A stretch of 64,000 nt of DNA from the NCBI GenBank assembly GCA_029891385.1, contig CM057230.1, positions 32,443,402 through 32,507,401 on the forward strand, in the 5' to 3' direction. Source of the stretch: Erythroxylum novogranatense (taxonomy: Eukaryota > Streptophyta > Magnoliopsida > Malpighiales > Erythroxylaceae). Position numbers and translations under genes: made by a program. The notes under the pieces were generated by a model. The model was given only the letters and a program-made list of their open reading frames with translations. It had not been told where the DNA came from and ran no database searches. Below, piece after piece: positions 23,336-36,415 of this stretch (positions are counted from its first letter, which is position 1; every line of letters starts with the position of its first letter).

Positions 23336-26300
23336 TACCAGAACAATTGTTAATGGATCATAAACCTACTAAAATCTAACAGTAAACATAGAAAAATTGG
23401 TCCAAATCTATTCTAGTTCAAAGATTCGCATTAAGCAAACAAGTCCGGCAGTGTACAGAAGACGTTGGTAAATAAAGGGACTTTGAGAATACCAAAAAGA
23501 GGGAAGGCAAAAGAAATGAAGAAGAAGAAGAACCATTGTTTGTTTAGGTTCCCCCAGCCAAACATAGGTATTGATGCAAAATCCAGATCTAATGCTAAAT
23601 TCACATGATGCAAAATCCAAATTTAATATCAAAATCATAGATATAACTCAAAGAAACACTAGATCTAGAGACTCTTATGGTAATTTATCAAAAAAGAAAA
23701 CAAACATGAATTATTAAAGACCACAGATTTGGAAAGAATCGATCACCTGAATGTCGTGCTTGATGCAATAAAGTTCCTAGCACACATTTCCGACCTAAAT
23801 ATCCACCTAATCGATGTGGATCTTCCAAAACCCACATGCGAGGTCTGATTAGCATTTTTCTCTACTAACATCGAGAAAATACAGTTTTTCAATAGTCCAA
23901 AGGAGAAGGAGGAAAGTTTCTAGAGACGATGGCTCAAATAAGATAAAAAGTCATAAAGCTATATACCCAGAAGTTTGGGTTTCGCAAATGAAACCTCCTC
24001 CACAACGACAACCCTCAAACTCACTGATCTTAAAAAGAATCTATCTAGTTGTACTATGGAAATTAAAAAATATTGCGGGTCGCATGTCATATTCTCCTCA
24101 CTCTCAATGCTTCTTTTCCCATCCCTAGCTATTCATTATTTTACTTTTTTGATGTGATTCTTCTTCCTTTTTGTAAATATTTGTGTTCAATCCTTTAATC
24201 TATGTATAAAGATAAAATGAACACAAATTAAGTATTTCAACACAACAATAAAATTGAAAAGACATTGAAATACATAAGAAAATATTAGATAATTCAATCC
24301 TATCACTTAGCTAACATAGAACATACTAAGAAACCAAAATCTGTAGGAAGGTAGAATGGAATTTTAACACATAACTATTTAGCCTATCCAGTGAAAGGAG
24401 ATTGAACTCCAAAGATATAATAGATCAATATAATAAGTAGACACAAATTTGAAAATCTAAAAAATTAACCTGAAAGTGAAGACAGAAAGAGCAAGAAACT
24501 CCACTGTAAAACTATATAGGAATAATATAATGTTTGTACCAAGTATATGGTAATAAATATTTTTTATCATTCAATTTTTTATGTTGTTGATTGTCAAGCA
24601 TAATTGAAAAAAATAGCATGATCACCTCTGTATCAAGCTCCTCATAACATCCTCAAACAAATCTTTTGGGGTTGAATTAGCAATGTTTTATGTTACATCC
24701 AAATATGCAGGTAAATCTTCCACTTGCAAAAATGTTAGTAAAAAATGAGGCCTTAAGTCCCTACCATGATTAGAAATAGGCTAATGTTGGAGGCACATTT
24801 TGTGTTGGGAAGATGAAATATCTTATTTGACCACCTTTCAATTACACCAACATATTTTGGCCTTCCACCATTATTTTCAAAGGTTCACCTTATAAACACT
24901 TAAGCTCTATCATGTAACTACTAGATGCAATATCATACTTTCTATAATTGTTTCAAGCATCAAGTAACAAAATTAGAGATTGAACTTCACATTTAAGACC
25001 AATTAATGCAAGAGACTGCTATTGCATTACTCCTAATCCTACAACATAGTTCAAGTTATAAAAGCTACTAATAAAGCCACCAAATAAATAACTTATGTAT
25101 AAATCAAACCTTTGGTATGTACAAATTACTTCCATCTTTCTTTGCAACATATTCATAAACATATAAAAGAAATCCAAACATCTACATATGGGAAAACCAA
25201 AACTTATTAAGCCATTTTGTGTTACAACTGACAGCTGTAGACCTTTATATATAACACTAATGGTAGGCACTCATCATAGTTTCTCCATTGAGACTAGATT
25301 TTCATATTTAACCAAAAAAATGAACATATGATAAAGTTATTCATAGGCTAAATATGAGACATATCTTTCATTATCATCCACTTCTAGGACATAAACCAAA
25401 AAAATTGTATTCAACATCACAAACTCCCCAATCCCCAGGTTCTGAAGTGCATTAGGGAACACTAAACTCCCCTTAAAATTAAAGATGAAGGTTTTACATC
25501 TGAAATATGAAGATTAGGTTGATTCCTTCTATATCTCTTCAAATAGTTCATGTTAAAAGAGTATGACAAATTTACCATCTTGGCAAAACCTATTAAGCTA
25601 GCAACTTTTCTAATATGGCAAGGACATATTCCATGCATCACAATGTATCTTAGAGAAAAGGGCTCAAATTTTATATTACCAAACGAGAAGATAAGATAAA
25701 ATTTGGCATGGTAGCTATTGTTTCTAGTCCATATTATGCCTTATGGTACATTACCACCATTTGTGAGCCAAATATTTTTCTCTTCTTTCTTGCTTGCTTC
25801 CTCTTTGTAAAAAGCATGTGATTACATGCTAATTGCATAGTTGAAATCAAGAAGATAAAGATATTGTTACCGTGACTCAGACTGTAAAAATATAAAAGTT
25901 TTAAAATGGATAACACATTTATGTGCTTTGAAAATATTATTTGTTTACTTTGTCTTCTTCATTCGCGATTTGTTATCAGCACACCAGGCCAGAGTACACA
26001 TCCTTATTATGAAGGGCATTAATCACCCTTTTTGTTTCTTATAATACATTCATATCAACAAGATCCTAAAATATCCAACTTATCTCATGACTTGCATCCC
26101 AGTGATTGACTAGTCTAAATCAGGTAATATGTACATACATATAAGCATAAGTCCACAACTTCCAATTCGCACTCATCCACTTAAAGAAAGCAACAATTAC
26201 TAGGAGACAAAGGAAAGGAAATGGACAATGATGTTACCAGAATGCTATTGTCTTGTGCTAGCTTGACTCCTATCTAGGGATGCAATTTTTAGCCCATGAG

Positions 26301-27249
26301 CCTAAATTTAGTTATTTTTAATGGGTCATCCCATGGGTCTGACCCTGGCCCAGACTGACTCGTAACCCAATTATTTTAAGCAAAATAATATCATTTTACT
26401 TAAATGAGTTAGGCTTCAGGCGAGCATGGGCTTGGGCTATCCAGACCCGGATCTAGTTAAAAAAATAAGTTTGTTCTATATTTTTAATTTTAAAAAAATT
26501 GGCGATGGCTAGTCCACTGCCATCCCTACTCCCGTCTCATAGTATGACATACGCAACATGTAGTCCACAAGAATTCGCTTCAGGTGAGTGTGGCTCCACT
26601 CTGATAAATTCTCTGCATCTATCGATTCTTAATGCTCAGGTCAAGTTTGACACCATTATGCTTGCAAGTTCTCCATTTTACTTCCCTCTTCTATAGCGAC
26701 AAAATCTAATTAGTGCTACATCACCATCAAAACCCGAATCCAAACCTCAAAATACCAAATTTCCAACTTCAAATTCCTACACACAACTGAGAGCCTCTTA
26801 TAGGCAAAGTCATTAATACATCTCACAAAACTCAAAAAAAGAAAACAAAACCTTAACCTTTGTGAGGAAGATGGAAGTGGGGCTAAAAAATATGGGAATT
26901 ATTGAGAAGCCTCAATTTGAAGTCAAATGAATCAAAATTGTGGACGTGGCGATTTGCGAGGGCCTCCATGATTGTGGGATTGAAGAAAGTTTCCTTGCTG
27001 CAACCCTTAGCACCGTCTGCTTATTTCTCTTGCTCTGTTTGCTGTAAAAATAGATTGAATGTAAATAATCAAAACCAGATGGTCAGAGTCAATGCTACCT
27101 AAATAATCGATTAAGAATTAGATGACAGTGAACTATGAAATGAGGTAGGGGTGTGACAACTACGTGATTTCAATATAACAAAGCTTTATCAATTAATTTT
27201 ATCGTTGATCCCATGCCACAAAGTCCCAATACATAAATAGATGAGTGGG
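23336..27249. other. AT-rich intergenic DNA, no gene recognised
   Basis: About 3.9 kb with only short open frames (83 codons at most), none with recognisable motifs. About 23740-23990 on the minus strand has a promoter-like GTATATAGC and a short ATG frame followed by CAG/GTGATC. This could be the first exon of the fragment at 18189-18662 across the solo LTR, but the frames do not join cleanly in the version I tried. At 26275-26470 there is a GGGTCTGACCCTGGCC / GGGCTTGGGC type segment, a wording common in small plant repeats. Confidence 0.4.
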
Positions 27250-27470
27250 CTGTAGCAACAATTTTAGAATGTTACATATATAAAATTTTCTTGCAAATAT
27301 TTTTAATTTTGTTGCCTTTTCTTATATTTAGCAACAAATTATTATTATCATTGCCTTTTAATATTATTAAAAGCAATGCTTTAAAAATTGTTACATTATA
27401 TTAAATTTTAGCAACATATTTTAAAACTGTTGCAAACATATTGTTGCTTAAAGCTCTTTTTGCTATAGTG
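27250..27470. mobile_element. AT-rich fold-back MITE
   Basis: The segment is an imperfect inverted repeat centred near 27357 (TTGCCTTTTAATATT / AATATTATTAAAAGCAA). Words such as TTAGCAACA and TGTTGCAA recur in both arms. The right end, CTTTTTGCTATAGTG, read from the other strand begins CACTATAGCAAAAAG, an end seen in several plant MITE families. It abuts the protease relic, which loses its N-terminal half at this point. Confidence 0.55.
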
Positions 27471-28062
27471 TTAGATTTTGAAGAGGATAAGAACTGTACC
27501 CTAATTCTTGGAAGACCCTTCATGAACACTGTAAAAGAATTTATAAATGTTTATGAAGGAAAATTGCTTCTTCGGATCGGTGATGAGCAAGTGGAGTTAA
27601 ATATGAATAAGGACTTGAAAAATCTTAAGGAAAGCAACCCTTGCATGAAAATAGACATAATGGATGAATATATCAAAGTCCAAGGGAAGGACTACTTTGG
27701 AGAAGTCAGCTATGAGGAACAGGTGGCAAAGGATATAGAGTTTGAGGAATATTTAGAAGTCCTTATTCAAGAAGCTACAGAGGGAGCGAGCACGGATGAT
27801 GGTGATTGCAAAAGAAGACGAGCAATCCACCTTTCTACAACTCTAACTATTTGATTTTCGTAAAAATTCAAGGGATTTTATCATTCCTAATTATGTTGAT
27901 AGTTTATTATTAAGAAGGGTGTTACCAAAGTTACTTGGATTTCCTAACTTGATTGATAATGCCCTTTTTAGCATCTCACCACATGTAGCTTATGTATAAG
28001 CTATTAAACTGAAAGTGACCAAAAAGGGTGGTAGCAAGCCACTTATAATTGATCCCGGCTGA
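27471..28062 (+). pseudogene. Gypsy protease relic with truncated C-terminal tail
   Basis: An open frame up to 27854 carries LDFEEDKNCTLILGRPFMNT and FINVYEGKLLLRIGDEQVEL, the second half of the retropepsin-like domain of Tat/Athila-type Gypsy elements; the catalytic half is absent. A broken second part (about 27871-28062) ends SPHVAYV, stop, AIKLKVTKKGGSKPLIIDPG, stop. No RT, RNase H or integrase follows. Instead the post-pol wording (CTAATGACTATAACTTAGC, 28084-28103) comes straight after. The same tail is seen at 63805-63891. The first few residues of the open frame come from the adjoining MITE. Confidence 0.75.
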
Positions 28063-30075
28063 GTTTGGAAGGATGCAAGGTTAAGCTAATGACTATAACT
28101 TAGCATATTTGGAAGTTAGATTGAAATTGTTGTGTAGTTAGGTTTGTTTTGAATTCTAGTAATTAGGTTTTAATTTTTCATGTTCTTGGAATGGTTTGGA
28201 TTGCTAATTTTCATGTTGTTTGGAGTGATTATAAGTTAGGGAGGCAAGCTTAGAAGTCAACTGAAGGAACATAACTTAATGAAAAGGAAAGCTAAGGGAA
28301 GGTCTTCACTTTAGCCTCCGTCTCCAACACCATCACCGCATCAATCTTTGTAATGGGTTTATGTTCTAACCTTTCTTTTCCCTTTTGTTTTTATTTTCCT
28401 TATCATTTTTTCCTATCCTTTATGTGTTGTTTGTTCTCCTCACATTGAGGACAATGTGTTGTCCAAAGGTGGGAAGGTTTGTCTTGTTATTATTATCATG
28501 AGTGTGAATTTTGCATGTCATGTTGTTAGTTTTTGCTTAGGTTAACATGGTGTGTAGCATAAGTGTGAATTGGATGAATGTGTCAATGGCCATAATTTGA
28601 TGGAATTAGTTTTGCTTTGAACATAGTCTTTTAAGTTGTAAAGATTTATTAGCTTGTGAAATTTGTTTTCTAAGTATCTTTGCTTGAATATGCACGTTAA
28701 TTAGGATATGACATTAGTTCCTTCACCTTAGGAAATTTATTACATATATTTATAATTATATGTCAATTAAATAAATAACACCATTAGTAACCTTTCATAA
28801 CGATGATTAGCTAAAAGAAATGAAGTAGGCCATGTGAAATATGAAAAAAAGTGTGTATCTTTAATAAATAACTATTTCACTGGCCTTCGGATTCTAAATA
28901 GAGCTAGTAGCTAGTTGAGAATGTAATACAGCTGAGTAACTAGGGGACATTGATAACAAATGTTTGTCTTCGCGTCAAAAGGCTAGAATGACATTCCAAC
29001 CAAGCTAACTAATAAAATATGACCTAGTTAAGTAAATGAAGAACATTTATTACAAATGTTTGCCTTCGCGTGAAAAAACTAGGTCAATATTAAAGAAAAT
29101 AAAAAATTGGTGTTTCGATAAATAAATCCTATTGATTTTTGAAAATAGAAAAAATTTTCATGAAGGAATACTTAGTGATAGTTGCAATTTTGGTTGATTA
29201 CTAATTATTAATGTATGTATACAGGTGCTTTAGGTGAATGAATATGATGTTAATGTCTTGATTAGTATGCATATCCAATCTAAAGTGCTTAGCCATAAAT
29301 TGCCTAGGTTAATATGTTGAAACAACTTGAGTGTAAGGTTAAATTGGTTTCGTCAAGTTAGATGTCATGTTCATGTCACATGAATTTAAGTGTTATAGTT
29401 TGGTCTGTGTTTTCTATATAAGTTCATAAAGTTATTTCCTAAGATTAAGGGTAAGCCTGATTCTTGCTGATATAGATGAACGAATGATAAATTTAAATGA
29501 TCAAATAATTGGAATAATGAATGGAAATTTAGCTTATGAAAAAAATAAAATTTAATACTAGATTAAAATTAGGAATACCTTTAAAATCACACAACTTAGA
29601 TGAAACAATTATCGTTACATATAAATTTTATTGGTAACAATTGATGAACATTGGACAATATCCTTTTCTATTACATATCAAATTAGTTATGCTTGATTAA
29701 TTTTAAATAAGAAGAAAATCAAATTAGCTCAAACAAACATTGAATATTTAGGAATAGAATTTTCCGATGGATTTTAAAACTACAACCTAATATCCTTGAA
29801 AATTATATCAATTTCTTGATATTTTAAAAATGTAATGAAGTTCAATGTTTTTGGGATTATTAAAATATATATTAGATCAAGGATTCTTAAAAATTTAGCA
29901 TAAGTATGAAAATAATAACATTTTTTCTTCAAAATAATCTTACCCTACAAACTAAAATTGAAACATTAATTAACGAAGTATGTAGTGAAAATCCACTTGA
30001 TCCTTTGAAAATACTAATAATCAATTAATTGAAATTAATTTTTGTTTTGACTTGAGGATAAGCAAAAGTTTAAGA
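28063..30075 (+). mobile_element. 3' untranslated region of the truncated Gypsy relic
   Basis: Non-coding between the protein tail and the 3' LTR. It includes CACATTGAGGACAATGTG (about 28441-28458), a wording found in 3' regions of Athila/Tat elements. A repeated segment with ACAAATGTTTG and CTTCGCGT lies at 28956-28978 and 29054-29076. A viral fragment lies at 29466-30012, and the polypurine-type run GAGGATAAGCAAAAGTTTAAG (30053-30073) comes directly before the LTR. Confidence 0.6.
29466..30012 (+). pseudogene. endogenous caulimovirid fragments (movement-protein-like and RT-like)
   Basis: Three adjoining pieces resemble proteins of plant pararetroviruses (Caulimoviridae). At about 29466-29695 the translation resembles the C-terminal part of the movement protein. 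At about 29712-29900 it resembles part of the reverse transcriptase after the catalytic box (NIEYLGIEFSDG is legible). At about 29946-30012 it resembles the segment just upstream of the RT core (ending ENPLDPLK). The pieces are out of genomic order, carry several stops and frameshifts, and lack the RT catalytic centre, so this is a dead integrated relic. Recognition rests on short motifs by eye, and a protein search would settle it. It lies in the 3' untranslated part of the Gypsy relic. Confidence 0.55.
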
Positions 30076-31340
30076 TGTTGATAGGTATCAATTATACTAT
30101 GTTTTGATAAATTTTAGGTGTATTTTTAGTATTTCTTAGATGATTATCATGTATATATGCTTAGAATTATGTTATTATTAGTGTTTATTTATATTCTAAG
30201 TGTTTGTGTAGTTTTGAGCATGATTTGGATCTTAATTTTATGTTTCAAGAGGTTTGTGATGTGTGTTTGAGTGTATGGAAAGAGGAAATTGAAGAAAAGA
30301 GAAGAAGTGGAAGTATGGAAGCAGGTCACAATCGTGCCTTGCTTGCCATGATCATGACAGTGAGTGTAGACAACAATTCCAACAAATTTCAGCAAATCTA
30401 GCACTCGGCTCTTTTTGTAATTTTAACATTTTGTGGATATTTTTGGAACAAAATTAAGTGGATAAACCGTAGAAAGAACCCTAGAAGCCTCAAGAAATAT
30501 TTAAGAATATAAAACACTAAAAAAGAGCCACCATCTTGCATTCTTAGATCAAAGAAGGAGCATAAAGGAGAGAATTGGAGATTTCTAGATTTTGAGTTCA
30601 AGTTCCAAATCAAGTTCTTCTTTCTCTCTTCTTGTTATTTTCATTAAACTTTATGTATGGACTGAATTTGATGATGTTCTTCACGTTCATTATGTTCTAA
30701 ATTTTCATATTAAGGTTTGTTCTTGAATTATTTTATGACTTTGATTTCAGTTGATTCAATACAAATTATGTGTTGTGTTAATGGTGCATTTTATACTTTG
30801 GCAATAAATCAAGAGGGAGAGTCAAAAGTAATCAGATTAATTTGTGTAATGAGAGTTGGTAGATTAATATGTCACATGATTAACATATCAACTATCATTT
30901 GAAGAGAGATCTTGTGCGAGAACTTGATTATTTAGTAGATCATGTCAAAACTAATTAAAATTGTTAGGGAAAGAGTTGTGAATTGAGAGATTGCAATTTT
31001 ATAATTTTCATATTCAATTAATTGATTAGGTCTTAAGAAAGAGTAGCTAATCCCTTATAAGATCTAGATACAACACACAATTGAATCAATAGGGGGTTAA
31101 AGGAACAAAATAACGATATAATAAATCCTAAGCTTCATCCTTGATTTTCCTCACATATTTGTGGTAGCTCATTTGTTGTTTGATTATTTTCTTGATTTAA
31201 TTATTTTAATTTTTGTTACTATTTTATTTTAATCATCTTTTATCTCCTTAGACAAAGTTAGGTTTATTTAATTTTAATTATTTCCTCATGGGATCTACAT
31301 CTTTAATACTACAAGTTAAGATATCGATACTAGCAAATAT
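30076..31340 (+). mobile_element. 3' LTR of the truncated Gypsy relic (right end approximate)
   Basis: It starts TGTTGATAGGTATC immediately after the purine-rich GAGGATAAGCAAAAG run. The later wording CTCATGGGATCTACATCTTTAATACTACAAGTTAAG (about 31284-31321) is like the last part of Tat-type LTRs. The exact right end and target duplication are not visible, and no 5' LTR is present upstream. Confidence 0.55.
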
Positions 31341-31719
31341 TGAGGGTTTTATATTAGATAAAACTTGCTCAATAATTAGAAATATGGTATCTACAACCAA
31401 TATCTTTTAAATGAAATTTATATAATGGGCAGTAGATGAAGGCTAATAAATATGCTCATACTTTGATTATAACAAGTACCTACTTGATAGTTACTTATAT
31501 TATCTATAACGAAGTGTATACTATTTTTGGTCCAATATGCTTGATAATGTTAGAAAATAAATCAAATAAAGTATAATTACTTTTTACCATATTAAAAACT
31601 TCAACACACTTGATAAAAATTATTTTAATATTTCAATAACTAATATATTAATCAAAGTTCTTTGTCTTTGATCAATCTACCCATCTACCATAATAGTACA
31701 TTATGTTATTCCTTAAATA

Positions 31720-31722
<3 letters not shown>

Positions 31723-31750
<28 letters not shown>

Positions 31751-31765
31751 GTGGTCGTGTGTGTG
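31723..31765. repeat. (CT)n and (GT)n microsatellite
   Basis: About 13 CT units are followed by a short GTGTGTGTATGTG run. A (TA)n run follows at about 31824-31842. Confidence 0.9.
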
Positions 31766-34700
31766 TATGTGAGCACGTGTGCACACCTTTATTTTAAGAT
31801 TTAAAATGGAATACAACTGATTGTATATATATATATATATACATACATATCTTAAACTAAAGGCACATAAATCTCATAATATGAAGGTACCTTAAATTTT
31901 AGACCAATCGGTGTTATAGTACTTATAGTTTCTTGAAAATATGATGAATTTAAAATATTAAAAGAAATACATGAATGATAAAACTACCTAACCCAAGTTC
32001 TTTTACATTACAAAATATCATCATTATCAATTAAAACACTTTTAAACGGCATTGAGAACTAGGAGTGTTTCTTAGAATAAAATAATAATATATGTCCATA
32101 ATAGCTTTCTTTTTCCTTTACCTGATTTTTTGTGCTTCATCATCTCTAAATGATACATTATGGCTTATTTTATTTTATTTTCTCTTTTACTTGTTGTTGA
32201 AAATAATTTTCTATCATCTTACGTTCATTTAAAGATTCTTCTTTTAACAAGAAACAATATTACCGTTAACACTAGTAAGATATTATTTCATTATATGAAT
32301 TCCCCTAGGTATTCAGTTATAAAACATACAATTATATTAAATATTTCCATCATACATTTGAGAAGAAGAAAATAATTATGCTAGATCAATTTTACCACAA
32401 GTAAAGGATGTTAAGTTCATTGAATCTTTTCTAATATTTTGTATTTATTATTATAATTTTAACTTAAAATGAGAAAATACTTTACAATTTGACAAATAGA
32501 ATAGTCAAATATCCTTTTGAAATAAAACTTTTATTTTTGAAAGCATGTTGTTTCATTAAGTTTACAAGATAAACATACAAGCATAATATAAATCACTGCC
32601 TGAAAAGATGCCATGAATATATTGTATAGGAACCAATAGCTCATATGTTAATTGATCATGTGGACTATTATTCTTTATAGAGCAAGAGTCGAAGAAAATT
32701 GTTCTAGAAACTATACACCAGTACAACTTACATCACTGAAGTTGAAAAGGACACACTATTTAACCATGTTGAATGATTTGTAATATGATTAAAAAAAAGT
32801 GTTAATAATGACAAAAGTTTTAGTCTAAATGCCAATTTCTCTTATGATGAAAGTTGGAAAGAAGTTGATAAGCCAATTTCAGATATTATATTAATAATTA
32901 AAAGCTGAAACATCTCTATTTCATACTCTTTAGGGATACATTATGAGTTACATTTAAACCAACAACAATGAATATGCAAACAGATTGAAAAAAATAAGGA
33001 ACATGTCAAATAATAAATATCTATACAATAAGAACGGTATATTATGGCTTAAAAGAAAAAGCTTTAGTATTAAGAAGTACACCTATGATTAATAAAATAT
33101 TTAAGTGTCAAACAAATATTTTTTATGCAAAGTGATATCGAGAAAACACAAAAGAGAAAAGGATATAGTTCCTTATTGCAATCAAATGAGTGATAGTAAA
33201 ACCCTAGAGAAGAGTCAATTTGGTGTTGCATAATTAAGCATTCACAATCATTTCAGTTTAGCATTGCATACTTAAGCATTCATTACCATGAAAGAACTTG
33301 GAGATATTATCATAAATTAAGATAAATGTTCAAACTACCATGTTGATAATATCTCTGACAATATTATAGTGGATACAAAGAATCTTCTTCATAGCCTATT
33401 CAAAGAGTATGATATTGTACAACATAAAGGGTTGTTAACTTGTGATTGAGTGAGAAACAACTGAAGAATAGGTAAAAGTGCTAATATTTACAAGGCCATG
33501 GTCTTAATGGCAAGTCTACAATAAAGCAATTGGTTCATAACTGTTAAAATAGTTACATGCTACACTTAATTGATTTAAGTCATGCTATAATGTGAAAGAG
33601 AAATTTATGTATGATGATGAACTTGAGCTACCAAAGACGTGTAAGGCTCCTTTTAAGATAAATTCAACCCTAACCAATTACCACACTCATATCCTATAAC
33701 TAAAACATTATTTAAACCAACCAAACTTAACATCATACAAATCTTGAAACTAAATATAAGACTTTCTAAATAAAATGAAATAAATTTTTTTATTATACTT
33801 TACATGATTTTCTAAAGCGTTTATAGTTATCATTTCATACACCTCACAACTATATGGAAATATACATACCTCGACAAATACATCTTAAAATAACAACAAG
33901 ACAAGCCATGTCCTTTTATGCATATTTTTATTGATACATTACTAAATGTGCCATTAAATTATTGTCACATGTCTAATAGGGGGTCCTCGATACACATCTT
34001 AAGGGCTAGGGAGAATTGTTATATGTATTACTTTAGTAGAGCTTATAGTAGAGGAAAAGGATTCAAAGACTATATGATTCGAAAAGGATAAAAAAAAGCT
34101 AGATGTATAAGAAAAACAATATTCTATCTAATTTCAGCTGATATCCTAGATCATTTCCTATTCTTAATATTTCCTTCTCTAAAGTTTTATTTCTTAGACT
34201 CTCACAAGTTTTTTTTTTTGCATCAAGGTTATTAGTCGAACGATAGTGATCTAGTGAGAAAAAAATGGAGCGGAAGAGTTTTAAACCCCTAAATCTAAAT
34301 TAGGATATCGCATGGCTAGTGTTTTACACTCTGGACGGCATAATAAGACAAAAAATCACAGGTAGGTAAGGAAAACGAGCATTGTCGATGAGTTGGCATG
34401 CATTGGTGCCCATTGGCAGAAATCTTTGATAAGATGTAGGATTCAAATGCGAGACTAAAATATAGTTTGAGATAAACCTTGGGTTGATCACATGCATGAG
34501 GGAGACATATGAGAGTTTTATGGACTTAATGTGTGCTCAAAGAAACAGATGGTGACTAATGGACTTGACATAGGTAAGCATTGGACAGAAGAAGTGTGTT
34601 ATGAAAGGCTTTAGACTTAGATGACTCATCATAAATGGATAGAGATCAAGAGAAGATCTTAGATGATGTGGCTGATAAGATCACAATAAATATACATCAA

Positions 34701-35497
34701 CTTTAAAAGATAAAGACTAAGTGGGAGGATCATTTAAAGATAGTAGAGTTCTTCATAGATATAAATGTATCTTTCTTAATTAAATATAAACTCTTATCTT
34801 GTTAGTTGTGATGTAGCTAAATCCTATTAGATAGAGTTCTATTTGGATGAGATGTGTCATCCATTTGGTTAGTATGATGTAATCTAATAAGGATAGAGTT
34901 GATCTAGTTAGTTCAATTCAATTAAGATTATGAATCGTAAAGTCAGAGGTGTCTATAAATAACTTATTTGAGTCTTACTCCTGGGAATAAAGATAGAAGT
35001 GAGAGGAACACATTGAGAGAGAGCATTCTTTTTGCATATTGGTAGGGAAATAGTAAAGGTTAATTTTTACCGTAGCTCTAATATGTTTATTATTAGCTAT
35101 GATTATTTAATACTTTGATAGTATTCTTACTCGAGTGTGAGAGTTAAACATTATAGGGATTGCAAGGTGTTCAAAAACAAGGTTTTGTTAGATTGAGTCT
35201 CACTTAAACAGACATAAGAGAGATTGTTGAGGAAAGGAGTAAGCACGACTTGGTATAAGTTTGGTGTATAGGAAAATCTTAGTAACAAAGAGTATGGTAG
35301 AATGCAAAAGATGAGACAACACAGTTCTTTTGATTGAAGTAAAATGAATATATAAATGAATATATTCTATGAAAGAGACCACTTGTACATGGGTAAACAT
35401 AGAAATGAAAACAACGACCTAATTAAGATTAAGCAAGCTAAATTTAAAAAAAAGAAAAAAGTAACAAGAGAATAGTTTAAGCCAAGAAAGAGAAACG

Positions 35498-35608
35498 AGA
35501 TATACAATATAACAACAAGATGAATAAGTTAAAAGGCAAGGTGAATAAGTTAAAACTAGATATACGATATAACAACAAGATGAATAAGTTAAAAGGCAAG
35601 GTTAATAA
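35498..35608. repeat. tandem duplication, unit about 60 bp
   Basis: The segment AGATATACAATATAACAACA...AAAAGGCAAGGTGAATAAG at 35498-35558 is repeated at 35559-35608 with few changes (AGATATACGATATAACAACA...AAAAGGCAAGGTTAATAAC). It is non-coding. Confidence 0.85.
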
Positions 35609-35995
35609 CCTTTAAGAACTGTCTAAAACTTCAATTGAAACACTTGCAAATCCTCATTCTCTAAACTTATAAAAAAATTCCTGCTTTCTTTAGTCAGCAA
35701 TCATATACATATAAATGAAGAAGTTTTAGTTTCTAAAAGTGCAAAACCCTTCCTATACCTATTCAAAAGTTACTAAAGGCAAAATTATGGAATCAATAAG
35801 TAATAAAACGATTATAAAAAGAACAAATCCACTAAATTGAAATTATTGGATAAAACTAATTAAATAAGAAATCAAAGATTGAAAAGAATTGATTAGATTG
35901 TTGAAATTTGATTACAGAAGGAAAACTTTAAAAGTAAAAGTTGTTTGAAAAAAATTGAAAATATTATAGAAAAACCAATTAAAATAAGATTAAAA

Positions 35996-36415
35996 TGTTA
36001 ATACTTTCTTGCATGATAAAATTCAGGATCTTGGAATCTAATAAATTTTCACAATAATATATGCGTACCTTGATCCATCTTATATCTGAAACTTGATAAT
36101 CTTCTGTAATCTTCTCAAGATATCCTCTAGATTTTGTTTTCTCTCTCTTTGCCTTTGTTTTGTAACTTTCCGTATGTTTTGATGGAGAGACATATGGAAG
36201 ACTTTATAGGTAGAGAGAGGGGGGTAGTTATTTGTTTAAAATTCAAACAACACCTCCTTTTATTAACATTATCTTTACATTCCATCAATGTAAATACATC
36301 ATAGTATTTATTTTAATTAAACCTAATATCTCTTATTCAAATAACTAATGGGATTTAATATACTTATATGATTAAACCAAAATACATGGGCCACATATAA
36401 TGAAATTATCTAACA
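35996..36415 (-). mobile_element. 3' LTR of the Copia element
   Basis: A 420-bp LTR, intact, with TG...CA ends. On the minus strand it is preceded by the polypurine tract GGGCCAAGTGGGAGAT (about 36416-36431). Its undisturbed sequence AATACATCATAGTATTTATT supplies the empty site for the hAT insertion in the other LTR. Confidence 0.95.

Larger units (their letters stand above)
31341..35995. other. AT-rich intergenic DNA with possible LTR remnant
   Basis: No gene is recognised. At about 34717-34734 the run AAGACTAAGTGGGAGGATC resembles a Copia polypurine tract. It is followed by a TATA-like GTCTATAAATAAC (about 34951) and an LTR-like segment to about 35130, so an old Copia LTR may be present. 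No matching copy was found, so this stays tentative. The remaining sequence is low-complexity and AT-rich. Confidence 0.35.

Noticed and set aside
23408..23638. 76-codon minus-strand frame as an exon of the fragment at 18189-18662
   Set aside because: Hydrophobic and low-complexity, with no splice sites that join it in frame to exon a. A first exon near 23740-23870 was also tried and gave an early stop at the join.
30204..30613. Several 65-71 codon frames on both strands
   Set aside because: They lie inside the 3' LTR of the Gypsy relic and have no recognised motif.
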